Shown: positions 44,548 to 53,886 of the stretch, piece by piece
Layout: every line of letters begins with the position of its first letter
How positions within the stretch are numbered: the stretch's first letter is position 1
Source: Deltaproteobacteria bacterium
GTDB taxonomy: Bacteria > Myxococcota_A > UBA796 > UBA2385
Reading direction: 5' to 3'
Assembly (NCBI GenBank): GCA_018401435.1
Contig: JAGYJW010000018.1
Location: 1-64,000, forward strand
Length of the DNA: 64,000 bases
Program-made: the position numbers and the translations under genes
Notes under the pieces: generated by a model
Database searches by the model: none
What the model was told of the DNA's origin: nothing
The model's input: the letters and a program-made list of their open reading frames with translations, nothing else

Positions 44548-46017
44548 ATGAAGCGCCTGAACGCCCCCCGACCGGCTGGCCTGCCCACCCTCAAGGAGCG
44601 GGCGGATCGTTTCATCCACCACGCAGTGGTGGAGAGCGCCATCGTGGCGCTGATCCTGCTGGCGGTCGGCGCGCTGCTGGCCGAGCCGGCCTTTGCCGAG
44701 GGCAGCCTCACCCGGGTGCTGCTGGAGTCCTTTGGCACGCTGGCCAGCCTGCTCTTTGCCATCGAATTGTCCATCCGCTATTGGGTTGCCCCCGTAAAAA
44801 TGCGGTTCTTCCAGCGTTATTGGCTGGACATATTGGCGGTGTTGCCCCTTGCCCGCCCCTTGCGGCTGCTGCGGGTCTTCTTGCTGCTGCGCCTGTTCCG
44901 GGCGGGCATGCTGCTGAATCGGCGCCTGTCGGCCTTTGGCGGCCTGATCCGCGGCACCCTCAACGAGATGACGGTGCTGACCACCCTCAGCCTCACGGTG
45001 GTGCTGGTGGGGGCGGTCACCCTGCAGGCCGTGCCGGGATCGGTGCGTTTCGATGTGGGCCAGGACGCGCCCGAGCTGGAGCGCGCGCTCTGGTTTTCGG
45101 TCTACACGCTGATTGGGGGCGAGCCCATCGGCGGCATGCCCAGCACCGAGCTGGGTCGCGCGGTGACCCTGGCGCTGATGGTGGGCGGCCTCACCGTCTT
45201 CGGTATGTTCGTGGGTGCCGTGTCTGCATCGATGATCACGATTCTCAGCCGCAGGCTGGAGGTGGGCGAGATGGAGTTGGACGAGCTGCGGGACCACATC
45301 ATCGTCTGTGGCTGGAACCCGGCGGGCCCGGTCATGCTCAAGGAGCTGTTCAGCGGCCCCGGGCCCCATGCCGCCGTGGTGGTGGTGACCGAACGCGCTG
45401 AGCGCCCGCCGGATCTGGACCTGCCGGGGGTGCCCAGCCACCTGATCTCGTACCACTCCGGCGACTATACGCGTGTGGACGTGCTTCAGGAGGTGGGCGT
45501 GCGGCGGGCGCGGGCCGCCTACCTGCTCACCGATGGCGCGCCGGGCCGCAGCGACCAGGATCGCGACGCCCGCACGGTGCTGGCTGCCCACACCATCGAG
45601 CGCATGAACCGCGACATCTTCTGTTGTGCCGAGCTGATCAACGGCGCGAATGCCGCGGCCTTGGACCTCACCCGGGTGGAGGAGGTGGTGGTGCGGGACT
45701 GGTATGCAGGGGTCATCATCGGCAGCATGGGCCGAAACCGCGGCTTGTCCGCCGTACTCAACGACATCCTGTCCTCCACCCGGGGCAACGCCTTTCACAA
45801 GATCACGGTGCCGCCCGACTGGGATGGCCAGGCCATCGGGGCCTTGCACCAGCTGCTGAAAGAGCGCCACGGCGCGATCCTGGTGAGCTGGGAGCGGGAG
45901 GTGCCCGTGAGCGGCGGCGACCCGCTGCGCGAGGTGGAGGTCAACCCCCACGTCGATCGCGTGGTGTCCAAGGGCGATGTGCTGGTGGTCATCGCCGCGA
46001 CGGCGCCCCGCGCCTGA
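44548..46017 (+). CDS. RCK-domain ion channel with unusual selectivity filter
   Basis: 489 aa. Several membrane helices occupy residues 25-235, including a voltage-sensor-like basic stretch (RPLRLLRVFLLLRLFRAG). The pore region reads YTLIGGEPIGGMP (186-198), where K+ channels normally have TVGYGD. Two Rossmann-type TrkA-N/RCK domains follow (DHIIVCGWNPAGPVMLKELF, and later RNRGLSAVLNDIL). It is likely a ligand-gated cation channel; ion choice is uncertain because of the altered filter. It is divergent from the chimera and followed by the SLC13 transporter 129 bp on. Confidence 0.8.
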   Translation: MKRLNAPRPAGLPTLKERADRFIHHAVVESAIVALILLAVGALLAEPAFAEGSLTRVLLESFGTLASLLFAIELSIRYWVAPVKMRFFQRYWLDILAVLPLARPLRLLRVFLLLRLFRAGMLLNRRLSAFGGLIRGTLNEMTVLTTLSLTVVLVGAVTLQAVPGSVRFDVGQDAPELERALWFSVYTLIGGEPIGGMPSTELGRAVTLALMVGGLTVFGMFVGAVSASMITILSRRLEVGEMELDELRDHIIVCGWNPAGPVMLKELFSGPGPHAAVVVVTERAERPPDLDLPGVPSHLISYHSGDYTRVDVLQEVGVRRARAAYLLTDGAPGRSDQDRDARTVLAAHTIERMNRDIFCCAELINGANAAALDLTRVEEVVVRDWYAGVIIGSMGRNRGLSAVLNDILSSTRGNAFHKITVPPDWDGQAIGALHQLLKERHGAILVSWEREVPVSGGDPLREVEVNPHVDRVVSKGDVLVVIAATAPRA

Positions 46018-46146
46018 GGGCCCGAGGTCGGCCTGGGCCCACCCCGGGCTGGCGCGACCCCACCTGAGGCCGCACCGCCGTGCTAGAGGGGCGGAAATGA
46101 CCGCCTGTTGGCCTGCCCCCCCTGGCTGCCGCCCCCGGCCGCGCCC

Positions 46147-47550
46147 ATGACCCCCCGCGCGGCGCTGGGCATGGTGCTGGGCATTGGCTGCTGCCTCGCC
46201 ATCTGCCTGATGCCCCCCCTGGAGGGGCTGACCCTGCAGGGGCAGCGCGCCTTGGGGATCATGTCGTTGTGCGTGTTCTGGTGGTTGTCCACCCCGGTGG
46301 CCCTGCCCGTCACCAGCCTGGTGGGCCTGGCCCTGGTGCCCGCCCTGGGGGTGATGCCCACCAACGACGCCCTGGCCCTCTTTGGCAACCAGGCCGTCTT
46401 CTTCGTCATCGGCGTCTTTCTGGTGGCGGCGGTGCTGGGGCACACCGGCCTGTCCAGCCGGGTCACCTTGCTGGCCCTGCGCCGCTTCTCGCGCAGCGAG
46501 GTGCTGCTTTGCAACGCCGTGCTGCTGATCTCCTGGGGCCTGTGCTGGGTGATGGTGAGCCACGCGGTGGCGGCCATCCTGCTGCCCATCGTGCTGGAGC
46601 TGATCCGGGCCCTGGACCTGGGGCATGGCTCTCGCACCGCCCGCCGCCTGCTGCTGAGCATGGCCTGGGGCACGGTCTGCGGGTCCAACCTCACGCTGCT
46701 GTCCAGCGCCCGCGCCAGCCTCGCCCTGGAGCTTTATGGCGGCTACCGCGACAAAGCCGGCCTGCCCGAAGATCCCATCGGCATCGTGGCCTTCAGCGCC
46801 GGGTCGGCGCCGGTCTCCGTCATCAGCCTGATCGTGGCCGCAATCGTGCTGCACATCAGCTTCAAGCCCGAGGGCCTGGACCTCAGCCCCGCCATCGCGC
46901 GCCTGGACGAGCGGGTGAAGGGCCTGGGCAAGACCCGCCCCAAGGAGCGGGTGGCCATGGTGATCATGGTGGGCATGATCCTGGCCATGGTGCTGACCGG
47001 CCCCAAGTGGATGGGCATCGTCGCCCTGCTGGCCAGCGGGACCATGTTCCTGGCCCAGGTGCTGCGCTGGGAGGACGCCGAGCGCTATGTCAACTGGGGC
47101 GTGGCGCTGATGTATGGCGGGGCCATCGCGGTGGGTGGGGCCTTGTACAAGACCGGCGCGGCCGAGTGGCTGGCCCGCGCCCTGCTGCCCGAGGGCCTGG
47201 GTCCCCTCACCGCCCTGGCCCTGGTGGGCTTGATGGCCGCCCTCTTCACCGAGGTGGTGAGCAACGCCGCCGTCATCGCCGTGCTGCTGCCCGTGGCCCT
47301 TCCCATCGCCACCGAAGTGGGCCTGGACACCCACGCCCTGGTCTGGACCCTGCCGCTGTCGGCGGGCTTCGCCTTCATGCTGCCCACGTCCACGCCGGCC
47401 ATGGCCATGGTCTTTGGCACGGGCTTTCTGCGCATCCGCCACACTGTGGGGGGAATCGTGATCACCGCTGTGTCCTTGGCCGCGCTGCTCTTCTTCTCCC
47501 AGACCCTCTGGCCCCTGCTGGGCTTCGCCGTGAACCTGGAGCAGCCATGA
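46147..47550 (+). CDS. SLC13/DASS-type sodium-coupled anion transporter
   Basis: 467 aa, about eleven membrane segments. Blocks such as WWLSTPVALPVTSLVGLALVP, NQAVFFVIGVFLVAA and GLMAALFTEVVSNAAVIAVLLPVALP match the DASS family, where SNT-like motifs bind Na+ and the dicarboxylate or sulfate. The first signature reads TVCGSNLTLLSS, and the second is TEVVSNAAV. The substrate is not assigned. Its stop overlaps the universal stress protein start (ATGA), so the two are coupled. The ATG at 46147 is preferred over an upstream GTG at 46108. Confidence 0.8.
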   Translation: MTPRAALGMVLGIGCCLAICLMPPLEGLTLQGQRALGIMSLCVFWWLSTPVALPVTSLVGLALVPALGVMPTNDALALFGNQAVFFVIGVFLVAAVLGHTGLSSRVTLLALRRFSRSEVLLCNAVLLISWGLCWVMVSHAVAAILLPIVLELIRALDLGHGSRTARRLLLSMAWGTVCGSNLTLLSSARASLALELYGGYRDKAGLPEDPIGIVAFSAGSAPVSVISLIVAAIVLHISFKPEGLDLSPAIARLDERVKGLGKTRPKERVAMVIMVGMILAMVLTGPKWMGIVALLASGTMFLAQVLRWEDAERYVNWGVALMYGGAIAVGGALYKTGAAEWLARALLPEGLGPLTALALVGLMAALFTEVVSNAAVIAVLLPVALPIATEVGLDTHALVWTLPLSAGFAFMLPTSTPAMAMVFGTGFLRIRHTVGGIVITAVSLAALLFFSQTLWPLLGFAVNLEQP

Positions 47551-48053
47551 CCGCGGCCCCCGCGCCCCGGCGCATCCTCCTGACCGTCTCCACCAGTCGC
47601 TACAGCGAGCGCCTGGTGGACGTAGCCATGCGCGAGGCCCAACGCATGATGGATGAAGGTGACCGGGTCGTGATCGACGTACTCAACATCGCCGAGCGCG
47701 AGGATCTCGACCGCATCGGGCGATCCGTCGGCGACGAGGGCTTCTTGGGTTTGGATATGCAGCGGGATGTCTTGGATGCCCTGGGTCAGGAGCACGACCG
47801 AATGGCCCGCCGGCGGGTGGAGCAGGTCAAGGCCGCCGCGGCCACCCGGGGCATCGAGACCCAGGTGCTCGCGGCCTCCGGGCGCTTCTCGGAGCTGGTG
47901 TTGGAATACGCCGAAAAGCTCCACAGTGACATCATTCTCATCACGCGCGCCGATCGGCCCTTCATCAGCCGCATCCTCTTTGGGTCAGATTCCGACAAGG
48001 TCGCGCGCCTTGCCCGTCGCGATGGCCTGGGCAAGGTGATCATCGACGAGTGA
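47547..48053 (+). CDS. universal stress protein (UspA-like)
   Basis: 168 aa, alpha/beta Usp fold: RRILLTVSTSRYSERLVDVA, a long variable insertion, then LVLEYAEKLHSDIILITRAD and a truncated nucleotide site near ILFGSDSDKVARLARRDGL. The canonical GxxGxxxGS loop is only partly preserved (FGSDSDKV), so ATP binding is doubtful. Its ATG overlaps the transporter stop, so it may modulate that transporter, as reported for other coupled Usp/transporter pairs. Its last 69 bases are antisense to the chimeric gene below. Confidence 0.78.
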   Translation: MTAAPAPRRILLTVSTSRYSERLVDVAMREAQRMMDEGDRVVIDVLNIAEREDLDRIGRSVGDEGFLGLDMQRDVLDALGQEHDRMARRRVEQVKAAAATRGIETQVLAASGRFSELVLEYAEKLHSDIILITRADRPFISRILFGSDSDKVARLARRDGLGKVIIDE

Positions 48054-48648
48054 GGTGGGCCGCCGGGGCGTCTTTCGCGGCAGCAGCTGGCCCAGGAAGG
48101 GGCCCCCGCGCAGGGCCGGCCGCTGCCGGCGCTCCATCAGATCCTGGGCCGCCAGGCAATAGGCCTCGGCAAAGGTGGGAAAGGCGAAGATGGTGTCGAT
48201 GAAGGCCTGGGGGCCGAGGCCGCCCATGATGGCCACCTGGGCGATGGCGATCATCTCGCCGGCCTGGTCCCCGACGATGTGGGCCCCCAGCAGCCGCTCG
48301 GCCTTGGGATCGGCGATGAGCTTGAGCCGCCCGCGGTCCAGGCCCACGATGCGGCTGCGGGCCACATCGCTATAGCAGGCGGTGCCCACCTGGATGTCGC
48401 CATAGGCGGCGCGGGCTTCGGCCTCGCCCAGGCCCACCGAGGCGATGCCGGGGATGGCGTCGATCACGGTGGCGATGGGGGCCCCGTGGCTGCGCGGGTC
48501 GGGGGGGGCATCCAAGGCGTCCCGAGGCCACGCCCAGGTCGGCGGCCTCGCGCACCTGGTCCACCACATCGGGACGTTCCACCTTCCACAGGTGGTCCAG
48601 CTCCGCTTGAATGCGGGTGGCGCCTTCTTTGGTCATGTAGCGGGGCAT
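47985..48648 (-). pseudogene. GreB-like N-terminus joined out of frame to flavin oxidoreductase C-terminus
   Basis: From the ATG at 48648 the first ~40 residues are GreB/GreA-like (MPRYMTKEGATRIQAELDHL, VERPDVVDQVREAADLG). At about 48510 this changes, in a different frame, to the C-terminal dimerisation domain of a pyridine-nucleotide disulfide oxidoreductase (IDAIPGIASVGLGEAEARAA, KAERLLGAHIVGDQAGEMIA, IFAFPTFAEAYCLAAQDL). The rest of GreB and the FAD/NAD domains are absent. An 8-G run lies at 48501-48508 beside the join. The last ~40 codons after LMERR look unlike the family and may be read past a lost stop. Neither product should work. Confidence 0.72.
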
Positions 48649-48866
48649 CGCGAGCCATCCTCCGGGGCGCAGCATGGCGGGCGGCTGGGCCCTCCGTCAA
48701 GGCAGGGTCCCAGGCTCGACATCGTTCTCTGCGGCGCCCCTGCGACAATGCGCGCCCGGATTCCAGGCTCGCGCCCACCTGAGGGCTGTGGGAAGCCTCG
48801 GCACCGCTGCTGACCGGGCCATGAACAGGATGTGCGCTGCCGTCCCAGGACAGATCCGTGGCGGAT

Positions 48867-51321
48867 TCAGCCGCCCAAGGGGTGGGGCACGACGAAGAGC
48901 AGGCGCCCGAGGGCGACGAGGCCCAGGAAGAGGAGCCAGCCCCAGGCCACGATCAAGAGCCCCTTGCTGAGCAGGTTTCGCTGTGCCCAGGCGCCTGCGC
49001 CATGGGGCGCCGCCGACTGGCTGCGGGCGCGCTCCCAGGCGGCCAAGGTGGCGGGGCCCACCTTCTGGTGCAGGCCGCCGCGCCAGGCCAAGGCGCCCGA
49101 GGCCAGCATTCCCGCCAGGATCAGCCAGCCCACGCCGGCGAGGCTGGCCACCGCGACGCTGCAGGCCAGCAGGATGCCCGCCGAAAGGGCGGCCAGGCGC
49201 CGGCGCTCGGTGGGCTCGGCCTGGGCCAGGGCGGGCCCCAGGAAGGCGAAGCAGGCGATGAGCCCGGCGGCGCCGAGCAGGGCGAGGGGGCCCTTGACCC
49301 AGCTGCGCACATGCCAGGCCCGACTCGACTGGCTGGTCGGCCTCCAGCCAATAGCGGCTGTAGTCCAGGCGCCGACCCGACTTGGGTATATCGATGCGAA
49401 CGGGCATGGCGCCTGCATCTCCGCTGGATGCTGCGCCGCCACCGGCCGGCCCGAGCCCGGCCATCAAGCCCTCGTCCACGCCCAGGGGGGCCTGGTACCA
49501 GCGCCCGGTGCCGGCCACCCGCTGGGCGGCGACATCGCCCTCTAGCGCGCTATACTCGCTGGAGCGGGGCACCCAGGCGCTCCACTTCAGCGAGGACACG
49601 GGCAGCTCGAAGGTGGGCAGGCGCAAGGCGAGCCGGCCCGCCAGGGGCAAGGCGTCGGCCTCCTCCTCCAGCACGATCTGCAGGGTGAAGCTCTCGGAGC
49701 CGCCTTCGCCCGCGGAGCGCTTCAGGGGGAAGAGCAGGGCGCCGTCGTCGGCCCGGCTGGGGCGGATGGGCTGGCCATCGAGCAGCGTGCTGCGCACCAC
49801 CGCGCCTTCGGGCAGCGTGACCCGCAGGCTGTGGCGGAGGCGGTTGCGCAGGGTGATGCGCAGGTCGGTCAGGCGTCGGCCCTCGGGGGAGAGCACGGTG
49901 TCGGCCACCACCGTGTCGATGGCCGCCGAGGCCGGGTCCTGCTCGGGCAGAGCCAGGGCCGACAAGACGATGCGGGCGTCGCCGGCGTGGTAGCGCCAGG
50001 CCCGCAGCACCGGGCTGACCGCGCTCTGCACCATCTCGAGGGGGAGCTGTCGCACATCCACCGCCAGGGCCCCGGAGCGCTCGATCTCGTCCAGCTTGAG
50101 GTTGCCGGTCACCTCGACCCCCACCCAGCCGACCTCACGCTCGACGCCGACGCTTTGGGGCAAGGCGACGGTGATCGGCGCCCCGGTGGTGTCGATGCTG
50201 CGCTCCAAGCGCAGGGAGATCTCGTAGGCGTTTCGGATTGGGTAGGCCGTCTCGCCTTGCAGCAGGGTGCCGCTGTCGCCGCGCACCAAACTGTAGCGGA
50301 AGGCCCCCTGGCCCTCTGCGGACACAACGTCGAAGCCTTCGGGAATACGAAGGTCGAAGCGGCGGTTTCCGGCGTAGAGGATGGTGTAGCGCAGCACGCT
50401 GAACAGCTCCAGCTTGCCGTCCGAGAGGCTGGCCAGGTGCAGGCCCTCGGCGTAGAGTCGCGCCTCTGCGGTGGCCTCGGATCCCAGGTCCCGGAAGCCC
50501 ACCAGGTGCACCCGGCTGGTGGGTTTCAGGGTGGCGTCCAAGGTGGTGCGGTCCCCGCTGGCGCGGACCTCGGCCACCACGGCGCCCCGCAGGCGGGGCT
50601 CCAGGTCGCTGCCGGGGAAGCTGCAGCTGAAGGTGGTGGAGGGGGTCTTGGCGATGCGGAAGTCGTATTCGAGGGAGCCCCGCCGTCCCTGCGGAGGCAC
50701 CAGCAGCTCCAGCTCGACCCGGTGCTCTCCGGTCTCTCGGGTATTCCAGACGTGGTAGCCGCTGGTGCGCCCGAGGGGGGCGTCCCGGCCGTCTACGCTG
50801 GCTGACAGTACCACCACCTGTTCCCCCACCAGGGGCACGACCTTCCACGCCTCGCCCCCGGCGAGGGTGACCTCCACCGTCAGGTGGAGGGCCAGGGCGC
50901 CATCCACCGCCCGACCCGAAAAGTGCGATGCCCCCAGGACCACGGGCGGGGCCCCATCCTGGGCGGGCGTGGCCCCACCCCGGGCGGCCTCCCGCAGGCG
51001 GATGTAGTCGTCGAGGGCCAGCTCGACCTGGGCTGCATCCTGCTGTTGATATACCGGTGGGATATCAGTGGCAGGGCTCTCTGGGCTGGGCATCGGGGCC
51101 CGGCGGCCCTCTGCCCTGGCTGGGGCGGCCCCCGCGGACATCTCGCTGGCAATATAGCCCAGCTCTGCGTTCTGGAGCATGATCTCGTTGAAGCTGGAGT
51201 CGGCGGCCTGGTCCTGTTGGTCCTGCCAGGCGTCGTCGTCTTCGGCGCGGGCGGCTGTCGGCAGCAGGGCCAGCAGGGCCAGCAGCAGCGCGATGCAGGG
51301 GAAGGTGAGCAGGCGCTTCAT
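48867..51321 (-). CDS. large secreted/membrane protein, paralogue of the next gene, frame-shifted
   Basis: Start ATG at 51321 overlaps the upstream stop (ATGA) and opens a signal peptide (MKRLLTFPCIALLLALLALL). The long extracytoplasmic part has beta-sandwich-like stretches (LFSVLRYTILYAGNRRFDLR, LTDLRITLRNRLRHSLRVT). The matching motif SLRVTLPEGAVVRSTLLDGQPIRPS recurs in its neighbour. A frame change near 49325 leads to four or so C-terminal membrane helices (GPLALLGAAGLIACFAFLG, GVGWLILAGMLASGALAW). The family is not recognised. One base removed around GAGTCGGGCC restores a continuous frame. Confidence 0.65.
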
Positions 51322-53735
51322 CGGGTCCACCGGCGGGCGAAGAGGAGGGTGGCCAGCAGGCCGGTGCTCAGCAGCAGGGGCATGTTGAGCACGATGAAGA
51401 AGGCCATCAGCAGCGCGAAGGCCGCGAGGGTGCCCTTCCAGCTGAGGCGGTCCAGCAGGGCGCGTGGGCCCAGGGGCAAGCCGCGCAAGGCGGCCACCAG
51501 GCGGGGCCCCGAGCCCTGCAGCAGGCTGATCAGCAAGGCGGCGTCGATGCCCCAGAGGATGCGGCGGTGCACCCCGAGGATGAAGTGGGCCAGCACCAGC
51601 AGCGTCAGCAGGCCTGAAGTGGCGAGCAGGCGGGATCGGCCAGCGCGGGCCGCCAGCAACGTCAGGCCGAAGGCGGCCACAAAGGCCAGCCAGCGCAAGG
51701 GGCCGACCAGGTCGCGGTCCACGAAGCGGAAGGAGATCCGTGGCACATCGCGGCCCAACAGCAGGCGCTCGAAGCGGTAGCGCTCGCCCACCAGGGGGAA
51801 GCTCGACAGGACCTCCTGGCCGCCCTGCCGGTAGAAGTTCTCGCTGGTGTAGATGGCCTTGCGACGGGACAGGATGCTCTGGTACTCGCCCGCCCAGGCG
51901 TTGCCGCCGCCCAGGGCCTGCTTGAGGAACTGCATGGCTCGCCGGACGGGGTCGTAGCGCAGGCCGCTATACTGGGTGAGGTTGGCGTCAAAGGAGACGG
52001 GTTCGACGGCCTCGGGCAGGTAGAGGTGCCAGGTGGCCTCCACCACGTCCACGTCCACCGCCGGCAGGGTGAAGGCGCGGCGCCCCATCCAGCTTAGCTT
52101 GGACCCGCTGCGCTTGTAGGCCAGCTCCACCACGAAGCTGGACTCCCGCACCGTGGCGCTGTCGGGGGGCACCCGCAGCACCTGTCCGGGCGCCAGGTCC
52201 GAGACGTCTCCAAGCTGGCCGGGGTTGGCCTCCATCAAGCGGCGCCAGTCGGCAGGATCTCCGTAAAAGGCGCTTGCAATGCCGCTCAAGGTGTCGCCGG
52301 GGCGCACGGTGTAGGCCCGGCCCGCTGCGTCGATGCGCTCGCTCTGGGGCAAGGGGAAGAGCAGGGTGCCGCCGCCTTCGGTGACCGCGGGGCGCACGGG
52401 CAGCCCGTCGATGAGGGCGTGGGTGAGCACAGCACCTTCGGGCAAGGAGACCCCGAGGTATTGCCGTGTGTTGTTGCGCAGACGCATGCGCATCTTGGTG
52501 ATCTCGGTGCCATCGGCGATGAGCACCGTGGACGCGCCGATGCTGTCGGCGATGGTGCTGGTCAGCTCGACCTCGCCATGGCGCTTGAGGGCCAGCTTCA
52601 GCAGGGGCTCGCCCTCGAAGCGGTAGCCCATCAGCAGCGGGCTCTGGGTGAGGTTGGTGAGCTGCACGGGCAGGTCGCGCAGGGTGAGGGCCTCGGCCCC
52701 GGTGACCGAGTCGGTGCTGACGGCCAGCCCGGCCGGGCCCTGGACCCCCAGGGCGCCGCGATAGGGCACGCCATCGGCGGGCAGGGGCATGCGCAGGGTG
52801 ACCGGCGCGTCCAGATCGGCCGGAAACTGGAAGTGCAGGCGCACCTGGGCGGCGTCGTCCACGAGGTGGCGCAGCAGCACGGAAAGGCGGCCGTCTCCCC
52901 CCGCACCGGCTTGCCATTGCAGGACGGCGTCGCCGGTGATCTCCACCACCTCGACCCCGCCCGGCACCACCAGCTCGACCCGGTCGGTCTCGCCCTCCAG
53001 CACGCTGTAGTCCACGACGGTGACCCCGCGCACCAGGGCCTCCTCCAGGCTGAAGAGGGTGTGGACCTGGCTGGTGAGGCGCACGGCCGATGCGGCGTCG
53101 TGGCTGACCTGCCGCCGCCAGGTGAGCTCGAAGGCGCCGCCGGCGTCGAGATCCAGGCGCAGGGTGGTGCTGCGGGCGCCCTCGGCCCGCTCCGAGACCA
53201 CCCCTCCGGTCAGGCTGGCCTCGATATCGGTCTCGGGCACGGTCACCTGCACGGCGGCCTGGCCCCCCGGCGGCAGGCGCAGCGCGATGCGGCGCCCGAA
53301 GCGGTCGTCCTCGCGACCCTGCAGAAAGCGGACCGCGACCCGGTGCTGCCCCGGCGCATCCACGCCCACGGTGTAGAAGCCCCCATCGGGCAGGGCCGAG
53401 GTGCTGCGGCCATCCAAGGAGACCTCCAGCAGGGTGGCCTCGCTGTCGAGAATGGGCACGCGGACATGATTCTGGCCCGGAGGAACCAGGAAGCTCATCT
53501 GCAGATCGCCGCGAAAGACGCCGCGGTCGAAGCTGCCGCTGACCACCCGGCGCTGGTGCAGCACCGCCTCGGGCGGCGGGGGGATGCGGTCGTCGGGGAG
53601 GCCTTGCTCGCGCAGGGTCTCCCACTCGCTGAGGGGGAGGGTCACGGTGCCCGGCGCGGCGCGGACCGGGCCGCCCCACAGCAGGCCCAGCGTGGCCAGC
53701 AGGCAAGCGAGGAAGGAAGGGGAGAGGGGGCGCAT
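51318..53735 (-). CDS. large LysM-containing membrane protein, paralogue of the previous gene
   Basis: 805 aa, intact. The ATG at 53735 follows GGAGGT and begins a signal peptide (SFLACLLATLGLLWGGPVRA). It has a long beta-rich periplasmic part, the motif RLRNNTRQYLGVSLPEGAVL shared in pattern with the neighbour, a LysM domain at about residues 465-510 (YTVRPGDTLSGIASAFYGD ... APGQVLRVPP), then WHLYLPEAVEPVSFDANLTQ. Four to five membrane helices end the protein. LysM points to peptidoglycan binding, so it may tether the envelope. No known family; transcribed with its paralogue. Confidence 0.72.
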   Translation of the reverse strand: MRPLSPSFLACLLATLGLLWGGPVRAAPGTVTLPLSEWETLREQGLPDDRIPPPPEAVLHQRRVVSGSFDRGVFRGDLQMSFLVPPGQNHVRVPILDSEATLLEVSLDGRSTSALPDGGFYTVGVDAPGQHRVAVRFLQGREDDRFGRRIALRLPPGGQAAVQVTVPETDIEASLTGGVVSERAEGARSTTLRLDLDAGGAFELTWRRQVSHDAASAVRLTSQVHTLFSLEEALVRGVTVVDYSVLEGETDRVELVVPGGVEVVEITGDAVLQWQAGAGGDGRLSVLLRHLVDDAAQVRLHFQFPADLDAPVTLRMPLPADGVPYRGALGVQGPAGLAVSTDSVTGAEALTLRDLPVQLTNLTQSPLLMGYRFEGEPLLKLALKRHGEVELTSTIADSIGASTVLIADGTEITKMRMRLRNNTRQYLGVSLPEGAVLTHALIDGLPVRPAVTEGGGTLLFPLPQSERIDAAGRAYTVRPGDTLSGIASAFYGDPADWRRLMEANPGQLGDVSDLAPGQVLRVPPDSATVRESSFVVELAYKRSGSKLSWMGRRAFTLPAVDVDVVEATWHLYLPEAVEPVSFDANLTQYSGLRYDPVRRAMQFLKQALGGGNAWAGEYQSILSRRKAIYTSENFYRQGGQEVLSSFPLVGERYRFERLLLGRDVPRISFRFVDRDLVGPLRWLAFVAAFGLTLLAARAGRSRLLATSGLLTLLVLAHFILGVHRRILWGIDAALLISLLQGSGPRLVAALRGLPLGPRALLDRLSWKGTLAAFALLMAFFIVLNMPLLLSTGLLATLLFARRWTR

Positions 53736-53886
53736 CGGGACCTCCGGCGACACCTTATCGACCGCGGCGGCGCTGCGGGGTTCCGCTTTGTCTCCCCTCC
53801 CTCTGGCGTGCATGCTCTTTGCGCCCTGGGGTGACAGCCCCAGGCCGGGGCGGTGTTCAAGCCTCCGAAGCGACTGGAGGCGAGCG

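Noticed and set aside
43984..47442. 1152-aa minus-strand ORF
   Set aside because: His/Gln/Gly-rich shadow of the ion channel and SLC13 genes.
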